From the NCBI GenBank assembly GCA_008080565.1, contig VIKE01000005.1, positions 1 to 64,000 on the forward strand: DNA of 64,000 nucleotides, in the 5' to 3' direction. Below, piece by piece: positions 1-7,875 of this stretch (position 1 is its first letter; the number at the start of each line of letters is the position of its first letter). The position numbers and the translations under genes are program-made. The notes beneath the pieces are model-generated. The model made no database searches and had not been told where the DNA came from. It saw nothing but the letters and a program-made list of their open reading frames with translations. This stretch comes from Rhodocyclaceae bacterium. Its GTDB lineage: Bacteria > Pseudomonadota > Gammaproteobacteria > Burkholderiales > Rhodocyclaceae.

Positions 1-84
1 TTTATAGCCGGCGTCGAGAAACTCCTGGGCGATGATCTGGCCCAAGCCCTGCGCGGCACCGGTAACCAATGCAACCTGGCTCAT
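1..84 (-). CDS. iacE: Short-chain dehydrogenase/reductase, N-terminal fragment (IacE-like)
   Basis: Only the first 28 codons lie inside the window; the gene runs off the left edge. The visible residues start MSQVALVTGAAQGLGQ, which contains the TGxxxGxG dinucleotide-binding motif of classical SDR enzymes. A strong ribosome site (AAGGAG) precedes the ATG at 84. It is the last visible member of a minus-strand operon and starts 10 bp after the dioxygenase beta gene. In the indole-acetate (iac) clusters known from Acinetobacter and Pseudomonas an SDR (IacE) holds this place after the dioxygenase genes. The SDR family is certain; the iacE assignment rests on gene order. Confidence 0.75.
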   Translation of the reverse strand, partial: MSQVALVTGAAQGLGQIIAQEFLDAGYK

Positions 85-94
85 CTTGCGCTCC

Positions 95-571
95 TTAAAT
101 GATGTAGGCGATACCCTGGAGGGCATCGTCGGCATTGATCAAACGGATGATCTTGCGATCGATCTTGAAACTGTCGCCGGCCTTGACCAGCTCGAAGGTC
201 ACATCGGCCGTGTAATGGCGGATGGTTTCCTTCTTGAACTCGCACAGGTTCTGGGCGCAGCGCACGGTGACGCGATCGCCGGCTTCGGCCAGGATGCGGA
301 AGCGCGAGGTGGTGCGGATCGTCCGGGCGGTCGGCACGGTCGAAATCGACTCGCCGCTGCCCAGGCGATAGACCCGCTTGGCGCGCATCACGTGATTGTC
401 GTAGGCGTAGTTGAGGGTATTCAGAAAGTCCGTTTCGAGCGGGTCGATGGGAATGATGTAGAGGCCGTCGGCGGTCCACAGATCCAGCCAGGGCTGGAAT
501 TCGCCGTGATCCAGCATGTCGGCTTCCTGCCAGATGAAGGCACTTACTTGGGAGATCAGATTCGTATTCAT
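95..571 (-). CDS. iacD: Aromatic-ring-hydroxylating dioxygenase beta subunit (IacD-like)
   Basis: The 158-residue product is the small subunit of a Rieske non-heme iron dioxygenase, with a SnoaL/NTF2-like cone fold. Motifs include FIWQEADMLDHGEFQPWLDL near the N terminus and RTSRFRILAEAGDRVTVRC centrally. The subunit is structural and packs with the alpha chain encoded 26 bp upstream. I chose the ATG at 571 (MNTNLISQ) because it follows a GGAAA stretch; an in-frame ATG at 622 would extend the protein back into the alpha gene. In the iac pathway this pair is thought to act on an oxidised indole-acetate intermediate. The family is secure and the substrate is inferred from cluster content. Confidence 0.85.
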   Translation of the reverse strand: MNTNLISQVSAFIWQEADMLDHGEFQPWLDLWTADGLYIIPIDPLETDFLNTLNYAYDNHVMRAKRVYRLGSGESISTVPTARTIRTTSRFRILAEAGDRVTVRCAQNLCEFKKETIRHYTADVTFELVKAGDSFKIDRKIIRLINADDALQGIAYII

Positions 572-597
572 GATTTTTTTCCAGGTTGGTTGGTGGA

Positions 598-1869
598 TCA
601 AGCGGTCATCAACTTTTTCCACTGCTGATAGGCGGCGCGCATGCCGGTTTCGGCACTGACGTCGCTGCGCCGGCCGTCCTCGGTCTCAATCTCCTTGGGC
701 AGACCGCGATTGAGCAGGATCCACAGATCCTTGCCGGCACCGGCGCCCTTCTGCACCCGTTCCCACGCTTCGGAGTCATCCGGCGTGCCGAAGCCCATCG
801 GGCCCTGGAAGTGTTCATGCATGCGCAGACGGGTACGATTGGCCTCTTCCGGTCCGCCATCCATGGTCAACACGACGTGATGGATTTCGGTCTGATCGAC
901 GGTAATCGGCTGCAGCACGCGGAAAAAAGCCATCGAACAGGCGATGTTCGGGAAGATGTTGAGGTTGAAGCCGGAACCGCCGACGGCGCGTACGATGCGG
1001 CGCACTTCCTCTTCGCTGTGCTTTTCGCGCAGCTGCTGAGCCAGCTCTTCAAAACGCGCCGGAATCGGGGCATCGAGATTGGCTTCCAGGTCGACCAGTT
1101 CGGGAATCATCACCATCACGCTGTGACCGTTGCCCAGGTCTTCGACGTAGCCGGAGCCTTCGACGAAGTCGAGCATGTCGAGCGTCTGCTGGTCGACCGA
1201 AGAAAGGAAGGACTTGTGTACCAGCGGGAAGTGATAGGCGTCGGTGGTGTTCTCGAGCTGGATCTTCCAGTTGCCCGGGAAGCGGAAACGATGGGCGTTA
1301 CCGGCCTTGACCGGATAGCCGCCGCCCTGCTTCATGAACAGATCCATCCACTTCTTGGCGGCGCCGAGGTAGGTGTCGAGCGGCTCGATATCGTCCTTGA
1401 AGGTGGCGAAGATCATACCGGCGTATTCCTCGACACGCAGGCCGACCAGCGGGTGGTCTCCCTTTTCGAGAATGTCGGCGTAGCCTTCCGGGTGCGGTAC
1501 GCCGCGCAGCGAACCGTCGGTGGCGTAGCTCCAGCCGTGGTAGGGACAGACGAAGCTCGCCGCCTTGCCCTTCTTGTGTTCGCAGACCGTGGCACCACGG
1601 TGGCGGCAGCGGTTGAGCAGGACATGGACCTTCATCTTGCGGTCACGGGCGACGATCACCGGCTGCTTGCCGACATAGGTCGTCTTGAAGCTGCCGGCTT
1701 CCGGGATTTCGCTGGCATGGCCGACCCACACCCAGGTGCTGTAAAAGACCTTGCCCATCTCGTCATCGAAGATGGCGGGATCGGTGTAGAGCGAAGTGTG
1801 AACGCGGTCGTGCTTGACCAGTTCCTGGTAGTTGCAACTTGCCTTGGCGGGCTTGATTTCAATAGTCAT
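598..1869 (-). CDS. iacC: Rieske aromatic-ring-hydroxylating dioxygenase alpha subunit (IacC-like)
   Basis: The 423-residue large subunit carries a Rieske [2Fe-2S] site: C88 and H90 (CRHRG) with C108 and H111 (CPYHGW). The mononuclear iron site is visible as D210, H213 and H218 in the NTTDAYHFPLVH stretch. It should take electrons from a reductase and hydroxylate or cleave an aromatic ring together with the beta subunit just downstream. I start it at ATG 1869 after an AGAAAG site; the frame stays open far upstream only by chance. Its place between the SnoaL-like and beta-subunit genes matches iacC of indole-3-acetate clusters. No ferredoxin or reductase gene is visible; one may lie beyond the left edge. 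Confidence 0.87.
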   Translation of the reverse strand: MTIEIKPAKASCNYQELVKHDRVHTSLYTDPAIFDDEMGKVFYSTWVWVGHASEIPEAGSFKTTYVGKQPVIVARDRKMKVHVLLNRCRHRGATVCEHKKGKAASFVCPYHGWSYATDGSLRGVPHPEGYADILEKGDHPLVGLRVEEYAGMIFATFKDDIEPLDTYLGAAKKWMDLFMKQGGGYPVKAGNAHRFRFPGNWKIQLENTTDAYHFPLVHKSFLSSVDQQTLDMLDFVEGSGYVEDLGNGHSVMVMIPELVDLEANLDAPIPARFEELAQQLREKHSEEEVRRIVRAVGGSGFNLNIFPNIACSMAFFRVLQPITVDQTEIHHVVLTMDGGPEEANRTRLRMHEHFQGPMGFGTPDDSEAWERVQKGAGAGKDLWILLNRGLPKEIETEDGRRSDVSAETGMRAAYQQWKKLMTA

Positions 1870-1925
1870 GATTATTTCTTTCTGCTGAGGTTGAGCGGTG
1901 TCAGTCAAAAATCCTTTGCTGCCTG

Positions 1926-2447
1926 TTACTTGGGCACCGGCAGAAGTGCTGCCGCATTCCAGTGATCGACCGGCCGGCTGAACAGGTTCTCGGTGCGGAA
2001 ATGGGTCATCCGCCAGACGCCTGCCGCGCACCGGAAATCCACCGTCAGGCGGGCGGCGTTGAGGTGCGAATCGCCGCTGCTGAAGGTCGAGGTCTGCAAC
2101 ATCACCCAGCTGCCGGTCGCCGTATCCTCGGTCACCAGACGAATCAGTTCGGAGGCGAGGAAATGGACGTTGAGGGCGAAATGCGCCGGCTCCACCAGAT
2201 ATTTGGCAAACATCTGGCGGATGGCCGGCTGGCCGCTCAAGCGCCCGAAGGTCCCGGCATACTTGTCGCCGACCCCTTCCCAAATGGCATCGGCGGCAAA
2301 CAGATCGAGCAATTCGTCGAGCGGCGAATCGATACCCAGTTGGTCGCACAAGACCATGTAGCGGTTCATGCAGGCGCGAATGGCTTGCTCGGACTCCAGC
2401 CGGGCCAGTCGGGATTGCAGTTGGAGCAGGATTTCGTCGGCAGACAT
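1926..2447 (-). CDS. iacI: SnoaL-like / NTF2-fold protein (IacI-like)
   Basis: This 173-residue protein begins MSADEILLQLQSRLARLESE and has the helix-plus-cone layout of SnoaL_4 proteins: an N-terminal helix, a YMVLCDQLG segment and a C-terminal sheet ending in WRMTHFRTENLF. It is related in fold to dioxygenase beta subunits, but it is a separate gene 56 bp upstream of the alpha subunit. iac clusters carry such a protein (IacI) in this position, with an accessory or isomerase-like role that is not well defined. The start at 2447 has a weak ribosome site but marks where SnoaL similarity begins; upstream codons overlap the preceding gene. Confidence 0.75.
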   Translation of the reverse strand: MSADEILLQLQSRLARLESEQAIRACMNRYMVLCDQLGIDSPLDELLDLFAADAIWEGVGDKYAGTFGRLSGQPAIRQMFAKYLVEPAHFALNVHFLASELIRLVTEDTATGSWVMLQTSTFSSGDSHLNAARLTVDFRCAAGVWRMTHFRTENLFSRPVDHWNAAALLPVPK

Positions 2448-2482
2448 GGGTAGGTGCTCGCTGGTTTCGGAAATGCCGCGGA

Positions 2483-2845
2483 TCAATCCGGAATGACCAG
2501 GGCACGACCGACCCGGGCCTCGACGCGGCAGTACTTCCACAACTTGTAGGTACCATCGCCGACCGGCAGGGTACGGAACAGGTTGCAGGCAGCGGTGACC
2601 GTTTCGATATCGGGCACATCGGCCAGCACGTAGGTAGTCCACGGTGCGGCGAGGGACGGGCCGACCATGATCCGGTCGTCGTCCATGTTGCCCAGCACAT
2701 TGACGCCAGGCAGCTTTTCGATGCCCTTCATCATGGCACTGAAAGCCCCCCAGACATCCTTCGCTTCTTCCGGGGTGGCATCGAAAAAGTTCTGATTCAC
2801 GCCGATACAGAACAGCGTGCGCAGCGGGGTCATTTTTTCGCTCAT
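2483..2845 (-). CDS. iacB: Small alpha/beta-barrel-like protein of the indole-acetate cluster (IacB-like)
   Basis: The 120-residue protein looks like a dimeric alpha/beta-barrel (ferredoxin-like) domain: a strand (RTLFCIGV), a helix (PEEAKDVWGAFSAMMKGIEK), a strand with PWTTYVLADV, a second helix and a final strand. There are no obvious metal or nucleotide motifs. The ATG at 2845 has a near-perfect AAGGAG site. It sits between the IacA-like and IacI-like genes, exactly where iacB sits in known clusters. IacB is an accessory protein without an assigned catalytic residue, so the name comes from position, size and likely fold. Confidence 0.65.
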   Translation of the reverse strand: MSEKMTPLRTLFCIGVNQNFFDATPEEAKDVWGAFSAMMKGIEKLPGVNVLGNMDDDRIMVGPSLAAPWTTYVLADVPDIETVTAACNLFRTLPVGDGTYKLWKYCRVEARVGRALVIPD

Positions 2846-2871
2846 GTCTTTTCTCCTTGGGGTTGGGTGAT

Positions 2872-4038
2872 CTAGAGGTAACCGGGCAGCGGCGGCAAAT
2901 TGAAGAACATCGCACCGGCATTCTGGTAAGTGATGTCGCCCATGAAGGCGTGCTGCGTCACCATTTGCGCATCGCGGACACAGGCGGCGAGCGGGCTGGA
3001 TTCATAGACGCCGGTCATGCCGGAAAGCATCTGCACGGTGCGCGCCACCTCGGCAGAAACCCGGGTGGCGTGGGTCGCCGAAAGGCGCAACATGCTGACC
3101 TGCTGATTGCTCGGCGTGCCGCCGGCCAGCAAGACCTGCCAGACATCGTCGATCGCTTCGTAGAACCAGCTGCGGGCCGAACGCAAGGCAGCTTCGGACT
3201 TGGCGACATCGAGCTGGACATAGATCCGGTCGCCCAGACGGGGCGCGCCGGTCACCGAGCTGCGGCCGGAAGACATCGCCACCAGTTCGTCTAGTGCGGC
3301 ACGGGCAACGCCAAGGGCCACGGCCGACAGGACTTGCGCCGCGAAGGCCAGCGTCGGGTAGCTGTACAAGGGCTCGTCGAGCGAAGATTTTCCGCCGCGT
3401 ACGAAGGTCCACTCTTCGGCGACCACGACATTCTCGACCACCAGGTCGTGACTGCCCGTGCCCTGCAGGCCGGCGACATCCCAGTTCGGCTCGATCCTGA
3501 TCTTGCGGCGCGGCATCACCGCCATGCGCGGCAAGCCGACGGCATCGCCGCGCGTCGGCGCGATGCCGACGCCGACCACATCGGAACCCATGCAGCCACT
3601 GGCGAAACTCCAGCGGCCGTTGATCATCAGGCCACCTTCGACGTAGTTGGCCGGGCGCGGCGGAAAAATGCCGCCGGCGAAGACCAGGTCGGGCGTATCG
3701 GCGTAGAGTTGTTTCAGCGTATCGACCGGCAAGGCCGCGAGATAGACGCCGCCGATGCCGAAACTTGCCACCCAGCCGGCCGAGCCATCGGCGGCGGAAA
3801 TGGTTTCGACCAGCTGGCAGAACTCGGCCGGCGATTTTTCGTCGCCGCCGAAACGCTTGGCGACCAGAGCGCGATAGACGCCCAGCGCGCGAAAGCGCTC
3901 GATGATGTCCTGCGAAATGAATTTCTGGGTTTCAAATTCCTTCCGGCGCTTCTTGATCTCGACCAGCAAATCGTCGAGTGCGGCCGGCCCGGTGCTCGAG
4001 GCACAAACATCCGAAGGGGCTTCTGTTGCCATTAACAT
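2872..4038 (-). CDS. iacA: Acyl-CoA dehydrogenase-like flavin monooxygenase (IacA-like)
   Basis: The 388-residue protein has the acyl-CoA dehydrogenase fold used by group D two-component flavin monooxygenases: an N-terminal helical domain with SAADGSAGWV, a middle beta domain with GRWSFASGC and DVAGLQGTGSHDLVVENVVV, and a C-terminal helical bundle. IacA enzymes of this type oxidise indole and indole-3-acetate using reduced flavin from a separate reductase (IacG). The ATG at 4038 follows GGAGA and overlaps the end of the amidase gene by 7 bp, so translation is probably coupled. Another oxygenase of the same family, such as an HsaA or DszC relative, is possible, but the neighbours favour IacA. 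Confidence 0.8.
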   Translation of the reverse strand: MLMATEAPSDVCASSTGPAALDDLLVEIKKRRKEFETQKFISQDIIERFRALGVYRALVAKRFGGDEKSPAEFCQLVETISAADGSAGWVASFGIGGVYLAALPVDTLKQLYADTPDLVFAGGIFPPRPANYVEGGLMINGRWSFASGCMGSDVVGVGIAPTRGDAVGLPRMAVMPRRKIRIEPNWDVAGLQGTGSHDLVVENVVVAEEWTFVRGGKSSLDEPLYSYPTLAFAAQVLSAVALGVARAALDELVAMSSGRSSVTGAPRLGDRIYVQLDVAKSEAALRSARSWFYEAIDDVWQVLLAGGTPSNQQVSMLRLSATHATRVSAEVARTVQMLSGMTGVYESSPLAACVRDAQMVTQHAFMGDITYQNAGAMFFNLPPLPGYL

Positions 4039-5168
4039 GGGGTTCTCCAAAGCGGGTTGGGGTTTAACTGCCGGGAAATGTGCGTCGCCACGGCGCACAG
4101 CAATTCATCAGCCCCCTTGGCCGCCACCAGTTGCAAGCTGATGGGAAAATCGCCGGAGGGCTTGAGGGGAATCGAAATCGCCGGGTGACCGGAGAGATTA
4201 AAAGGACGGACCAGCGAGGTCATGCTCAGCAGCTTGGTCGTATCGGCCGCGCGTTCAATGCGCGGCGGCGCCTCGGGCAAGGTCGGCAGCGCCAGGATGG
4301 ATACCTTTTTCAGCGCAGCATCGACTTCGGCGGTAAAGTCGCGGCGCACCCCTTCGGCGCGCGCCACATCGTCGGTTGTCCAGCGCGAAGCGGCGAGCAG
4401 GCGCTGCATGACATCCTGTCCAACCAAGCCGGTCGAAATCAGCCCACCGCAGGCCGCCCAAGTCTCGACATTGATGATGACCATGCCTGCGTCGTAGGCG
4501 TCCTTGAATTTCTCAAGTCGCAGATGACACAGGACCAAGCCGCTTTCCGCGAGCGCCTCGTTAACCGCCTGGCGAACCGTATCGCTAGCCGGGACGTCGA
4601 GCACGCCGACGCTAACCCCTGCCACTGTCGGCAAGTCGCCGAAACTCGGATCAATCACCCGCATGCCAGCGACCAACGTATCCATATCCGCAGCGAAGGG
4701 GCCGACGCTATCCAGGCTGCTCACGGCGGGCATCACCCCTTGCCGACTGACCCGCCCGAAGCTGGGCTTCAAGCCAAAGACGCCGCAGCAAGCGGCCGGC
4801 ACCCGGATCGACCCGCCGGTATCGGTGCCCAACGCCAGTTTTGCCTGGCCTATGGCAACTGATGCGGCCGATCCGCTGGACGAGCCACCGGGCACATACG
4901 CCGGGTAACGGTAATTTAGTGGCGTGCCGGTCCACAAATTGACGCCTGTCGTTCCGAAAGCCAGTTCATGAAGATTCGTTTTGCCGACTACGTGATAGCC
5001 GTGCGCTAACAAATGCTCAACCACCTCGGCATGAACCGTCGCCGGAGCAACATTTTCAAGCGCCCGACTGCCTGCCCGGGTCGGAAAACCAGCAATATCG
5101 ATGGTGTCCTTGACCGCCACCGACGGGCCGGCACCACCAAGATCCAACACCTGGACAAATAGCGTCAT
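4032..5168 (-). CDS. iacH: Amidase-signature family hydrolase (IacH-like)
   Basis: The 378-residue amidase-signature enzyme shows the Ser-cisSer-Lys triad: Lys in VAVKDTID near residue 20, the glycine/serine loop PGGSSSGSA near residues 93-101, and the nucleophile serine in GTDTGGSIRVPA. It is somewhat shorter than GatA-type amidases. ATG 5168 is favoured over a GTG at 5171 because AAGGA lies 7 bases before it. It is the first gene of the minus-strand operon. In iac clusters an amidase (IacH) has this leading position and is thought to hydrolyse an amide or lactam intermediate on the way to catechol. The family is certain; the substrate is inferred. Confidence 0.82.
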   Translation of the reverse strand: MTLFVQVLDLGGAGPSVAVKDTIDIAGFPTRAGSRALENVAPATVHAEVVEHLLAHGYHVVGKTNLHELAFGTTGVNLWTGTPLNYRYPAYVPGGSSSGSAASVAIGQAKLALGTDTGGSIRVPAACCGVFGLKPSFGRVSRQGVMPAVSSLDSVGPFAADMDTLVAGMRVIDPSFGDLPTVAGVSVGVLDVPASDTVRQAVNEALAESGLVLCHLRLEKFKDAYDAGMVIINVETWAACGGLISTGLVGQDVMQRLLAASRWTTDDVARAEGVRRDFTAEVDAALKKVSILALPTLPEAPPRIERAADTTKLLSMTSLVRPFNLSGHPAISIPLKPSGDFPISLQLVAAKGADELLCAVATHISRQLNPNPLWRTPC

Positions 5169-5254
5169 CACGCATTCCTTAAATTCATTTACGAGGCATC
5201 TACAAACACCCTTGCGAACCGGCTTGCGGCACCAAAAGCGTTTGCTCGTAAAAA

Positions 5255-5283
5255 AATTTAAGTCAAAATACGTGATTAGTCAA
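5255..5283 (-). promoter_or_regulatory. Candidate sigma-70 promoter of the iac-like operon
   Basis: Reading the minus strand, TTGACT (5283-5278) is followed after exactly 17 bases by TAAATT (5260-5255), giving a good -35 and a moderate -10. Transcription would start near 5248, about 80 bases before the amidase start. The sequence AGTCAAA occurs twice on the plus strand (5261 and 5278), so a regulator could recognise the repeat. The call is by eye only. Confidence 0.4.
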
Positions 5284-5385
5284 ATGAATACGGTAATTTA
5301 TTTCCTTCGCACCAATCGCGTGCGATAAAGTTGGCCGGCGCACCTAACTTGGGCGAAAATCTTAAATAGGACATACGCCTAAACA

Positions 5386-5401
5386 AGCTAAAAAATTAGC
5401 T
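5386..5401. promoter_or_regulatory. Inverted repeat, possible operator
   Basis: AGCTAA and TTAGCT form a perfect 6-bp inverted repeat around an AAAA spacer in the middle of the divergent intergenic region. The size and AT-rich centre suit a dimeric winged-helix regulator such as the MarR protein encoded at 13403, but no second copy was found to support this. Confidence 0.3.
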
Positions 5402-5646
5402 ATATATATGTATTTATTGGAAAATAAGTCACACTGAACGATTTCGTGAAATACGATGCGAAGGCTAAAATTCGCGCATTTGCGACAATCCATATGGCAT
5501 TAAATTTACTCTGCAATTCAAACAAATACTGCACAAAATAGGCGATAGAATTTAGGCGGCGTTTCAATGGGAACAATGCTTGTGCGGCTCCCGATTCACT
5601 ATCTGGCTAACCGTTCTTAAACTCACTCAAACAAAGGAAATACAAC

Positions 5647-6054
5647 ATGCCAAACCTCAATATCTACCTCGTCGCAGGCTACTCGGACGAACAAAAATCT
5701 CGCCTACTAGCTCGCATGACCGATGCGGTTGTCGACAGCCTGGACGCCCCAAGAAGTGCCGTTCGAATATTCCTGATCGAACTGGACGAAAAACATATCA
5801 GTGTTGGCGGAGTCACACTTTCGCTGCTTCGCGAACAACAAGCACCCCGTGTTGTGCACGGCGGGCCAACGATTCAGGCAATGTTGATTGCTGGAAGAAA
5901 CGAACAACAAAAATCAGCGCTAATCGCCGCGCTGAGCGCTGCGGTCAGCGAAATCCTTGGCATCCCAACCGATACCATTCGCATTATTGTTGCCGATATC
6001 CCCAATATCGACTTCGGGATGAACGGGGTCCCCGCCAAATCGCTTGGCCGATAG
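5647..6054 (+). CDS. Fused tandem 4-oxalocrotonate tautomerase-family protein
   Basis: The 135-residue protein is two tautomerase-type beta-alpha-beta units in tandem. The first starts with the catalytic-type Pro2 after Met removal (MPNLNIYLVAG) and carries R40 in AVRIFLIEL. The second starts around P74 (GPTIQAMLIAGR) with the same strand-helix pattern and ends MNGVPAKSLGR. Single-domain 4-OT enzymes are about 62 residues long and use Pro1 as general base. Here the internal Pro74 cannot be an N-terminal amine, so only the first unit can use that chemistry. It is divergent from the iac-like operon. It may isomerise an enol intermediate of ring cleavage; this is inference. Confidence 0.8.
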   Translation: MPNLNIYLVAGYSDEQKSRLLARMTDAVVDSLDAPRSAVRIFLIELDEKHISVGGVTLSLLREQQAPRVVHGGPTIQAMLIAGRNEQQKSALIAALSAAVSEILGIPTDTIRIIVADIPNIDFGMNGVPAKSLGR

Positions 6055-6233
6055 CCTACAAATGCTGTCGCACCAACTTGGGATCTCATTCTTTCGCTAC
6101 ACACCGCCTCATGCCATGCAAAACTCGTTGGCCCACCTAGCACCATCACAATATCAGACCAAAATAATTCATCAAATAAGACACCAAAAAATGGCCTGAT
6201 CGCACTAACAAATGGCGCACAGCAGATGAACGG

Positions 6234-6258
6234 TTGTTAAATTACATATATTTAACAA
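6234..6258. promoter_or_regulatory. Perfect dyad, candidate upstream activating sequence
   Basis: TTGTTAAAT (6234-6242) and ATTTAACAA (6250-6258) are perfect inverted repeats with a 7-base spacer. The dyad centre is about 120 bp upstream of the -24 element at 6365, a normal distance for a bacterial enhancer-binding protein. The cognate activator is not in the window. Confidence 0.45.
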
Positions 6259-6363
6259 TGACTTATAATTTGTTTGCGAAATATACAATTGGTTATATCA
6301 TAATGAACCCGCTTTACATTACGTGATTTCTCATGTGATTAATCGTTTCACTTTTCTCTTTTT

Positions 6364-6379
6364 TGGCACACCCCTTGCT
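6364..6379 (+). promoter_or_regulatory. Sigma-54 (RpoN) promoter
   Basis: TGGCACACCCCTTGCT matches the RpoN consensus TGGCAC-N5-TTGC, with the invariant GG and GC exactly 12 bases apart (6365 and 6377). The transcript would begin near 6390 and read into the binding-protein gene starting at 6485. The match is close to ideal, but it was found by eye in one place only. Confidence 0.65.
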
Positions 6380-6484
6380 TAGAACTAATCAGGTCCCATC
6401 GGATCTGTGGATGCATCGTTTGGTCGAGTATTTTCGGCAATCACAAAAACTAGTCTGACTCGCCTTTTCCCAAGGAGTAATTCC

Positions 6485-7630
6485 ATGTTTGCTCAACGTC
6501 TTGTCGGTTCTTTGTTAATTGGCAGCTTGTGCCTAAGCTGCGCGCACGCCCAAGTCAAAGTCGGGGTCGTGACCTCGGCTACCGGGCCGATCGCACTGGT
6601 CGGCATCCCCCAGAAAAACACAGTACCGCTCATGCCGACCAAAGCCGGCGGAGAATCTATCCAATACATCTCGCTCGACGATGGCAGCGATCCGACCGCC
6701 GCTGTTTCCGCCTTCAAGAAGCTGATCAGCGAAGATAAGGTCGATGCCATCATCGGCCCCTCGGGCTCGCCGAATGCCATGGGCGTCATCCAGTTTGCCG
6801 CCGAAGCCGGCGTACCGATGCTGGCTCCGGTCGGCACAGCAGCCGTCGTCCTGCCGATGAGCGATCAGAAAAAATGGGTATTCAAGACCACACAGAACGA
6901 TGGCCTGATCGCCAGCGCTCTGATCGAGCATATGATGAAGACCGGCATCAAGACTGTCGGCTTCATCGGCACCGGCGATCCCTACGGCGACAACTGGCTT
7001 AAGGTTTTCTCCGAATTGGCCGCGAAGAAAAACATCAAGGTCGTCGCCGCCGAACGCTTCCAGCGCCAGGACACCTCGCTGACCGCGCAGAGCCTCAAGA
7101 TCCTCGTCGCCAAACCGGATGCCGTGTTGATCGCCGCGCCGGGCAGCGCCTCGGTCATGCCGCAGACCACGCTGTTCGATCAGGGTTACAAGGGCAAGTT
7201 TTACCAGACCCATGGCGCAGCCCTGCCCGACTTCCTGAAACTGGGCGGCAAAAAGGTTGAAGGCACCATCCTCGCAGCCAGCCTGATGCTGGTCCTCGAC
7301 CAGATCCCCGACAGCAACGTTTCCAAGAAAGTCGCCAGCGAGTACGTCAATGCCTATGAAAAGGCAAACGGCAGCAAGCCGGCCACCTTCGGTGCCAACG
7401 TCTACGACGCCGGACTGCTGCTCGAAAAGGCCATTCCAGTTGCCCTGAAAAAAGGCAAGCCGGGCACCCCGGCCTTCCGTAGCGCCCTGCGCGACGCACT
7501 TGAACAAATCCACGAACTGCCGGCCACCCAGGGCGTGTACACGATGAGCCCGAGCGATCACAGCGGTTTCGACGAACGCGGCCGCGAGCTGATCACCGTT
7601 GCCAACGGGCAATGGACGCTCGTTAAGTAA
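6485..7630 (+). CDS. ABC transporter periplasmic substrate-binding protein (branched-chain/aromatic-acid type)
   Basis: The 381-residue protein begins with a signal peptide (MFAQRLVGSLLIGSLCLSC, likely cut after AHA), followed by the LivK/Peripla_BP_6 fold: VKVGVVTSATGPIALVG, SGSPNAMGVI and GDPYGDNW are typical. It should bind the ligand in the periplasm for the permeases encoded downstream. The ATG at 6485 follows AAGGAG; an upstream in-frame ATG at 6407 lacks such a site and would spoil the signal peptide. A sigma-54 promoter lies about 110 bp upstream. LivK relatives beside aromatic catabolic genes usually bind aromatic acids, so indole-acetate or a relative is a reasonable ligand. Confidence 0.88.
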   Translation: MFAQRLVGSLLIGSLCLSCAHAQVKVGVVTSATGPIALVGIPQKNTVPLMPTKAGGESIQYISLDDGSDPTAAVSAFKKLISEDKVDAIIGPSGSPNAMGVIQFAAEAGVPMLAPVGTAAVVLPMSDQKKWVFKTTQNDGLIASALIEHMMKTGIKTVGFIGTGDPYGDNWLKVFSELAAKKNIKVVAAERFQRQDTSLTAQSLKILVAKPDAVLIAAPGSASVMPQTTLFDQGYKGKFYQTHGAALPDFLKLGGKKVEGTILAASLMLVLDQIPDSNVSKKVASEYVNAYEKANGSKPATFGANVYDAGLLLEKAIPVALKKGKPGTPAFRSALRDALEQIHELPATQGVYTMSPSDHSGFDERGRELITVANGQWTLVK

Positions 7631-7649
7631 GCCCTTACGACTGCGTTCC

Positions 7650-7677
7650 CCCGGCCCACCTGGCAAGCGGTGCCGGG
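7650..7677 (+). terminator. Intercistronic hairpin after the binding-protein gene
   Basis: CCCGGC and GCCGGG, extended inwards by ACC/GGT, form a stable stem-loop just after the binding-protein stop codon. No T-run follows, so it is more likely an mRNA-stabilising or partial-attenuation element that lets the binding protein outnumber the membrane subunits. The gap from 7631 to 7875 holds nothing else I recognise. Confidence 0.4.
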
Positions 7678-7875
7678 CGGCGACAGAGTCGTTTTATGAC
7701 TGACAACCGACACCACAAACTCGCCACGCAACGACAGGGAGCATCCGACACAACCTAGTGCCGGACAGAAAAACAGGATGCATTCAGGAAAACAACCAGC
7801 GGAAAAGCAGGCTCACGGTATGCCAGACGCCCACAGCCTTTCCGCCCTGCTGTCAGCCACGAAAGAACCACTCGC

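Larger units (their letters stand above)
5169..5646. other. AT-rich divergent intergenic region between iac-like operon and tautomerase gene
   Basis: This stretch of 478 bp has no credible gene and is clearly more AT-rich than its flanks. It holds the candidate minus-strand promoter at 5255-5283 and a 6-4-6 inverted repeat at 5386-5401 (AGCTAA / TTAGCT). An AT tract follows at 5401-5412. It should carry the control sites for both divergent transcripts. I did not find a sigma-54 box here. Confidence 0.6.
6055..6484. other. Intergenic control region of the ABC transporter operon
   Basis: This 430-bp AT-rich stretch contains no convincing gene. It carries a perfect 9-bp dyad (6234-6258) and a sigma-54-type promoter (6364-6379). 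The arrangement, with an enhancer-like dyad about 120 bp upstream of a -24/-12 promoter, is typical of sigma-54 control. Confidence 0.6.

Noticed and set aside
598..2700. Single 700-codon gene covering dioxygenase alpha and the region upstream
   Set aside because: Only the part from ATG 1869 has dioxygenase similarity; the upstream part overlaps the SnoaL-like and IacB-like genes in another frame and is arginine/proline-rich noise.
5568..5585. Sigma-54-like sequence upstream of the tautomerase
   Set aside because: A TGG and a TGC are present, but the GG-to-GC distance is not 12 bases.
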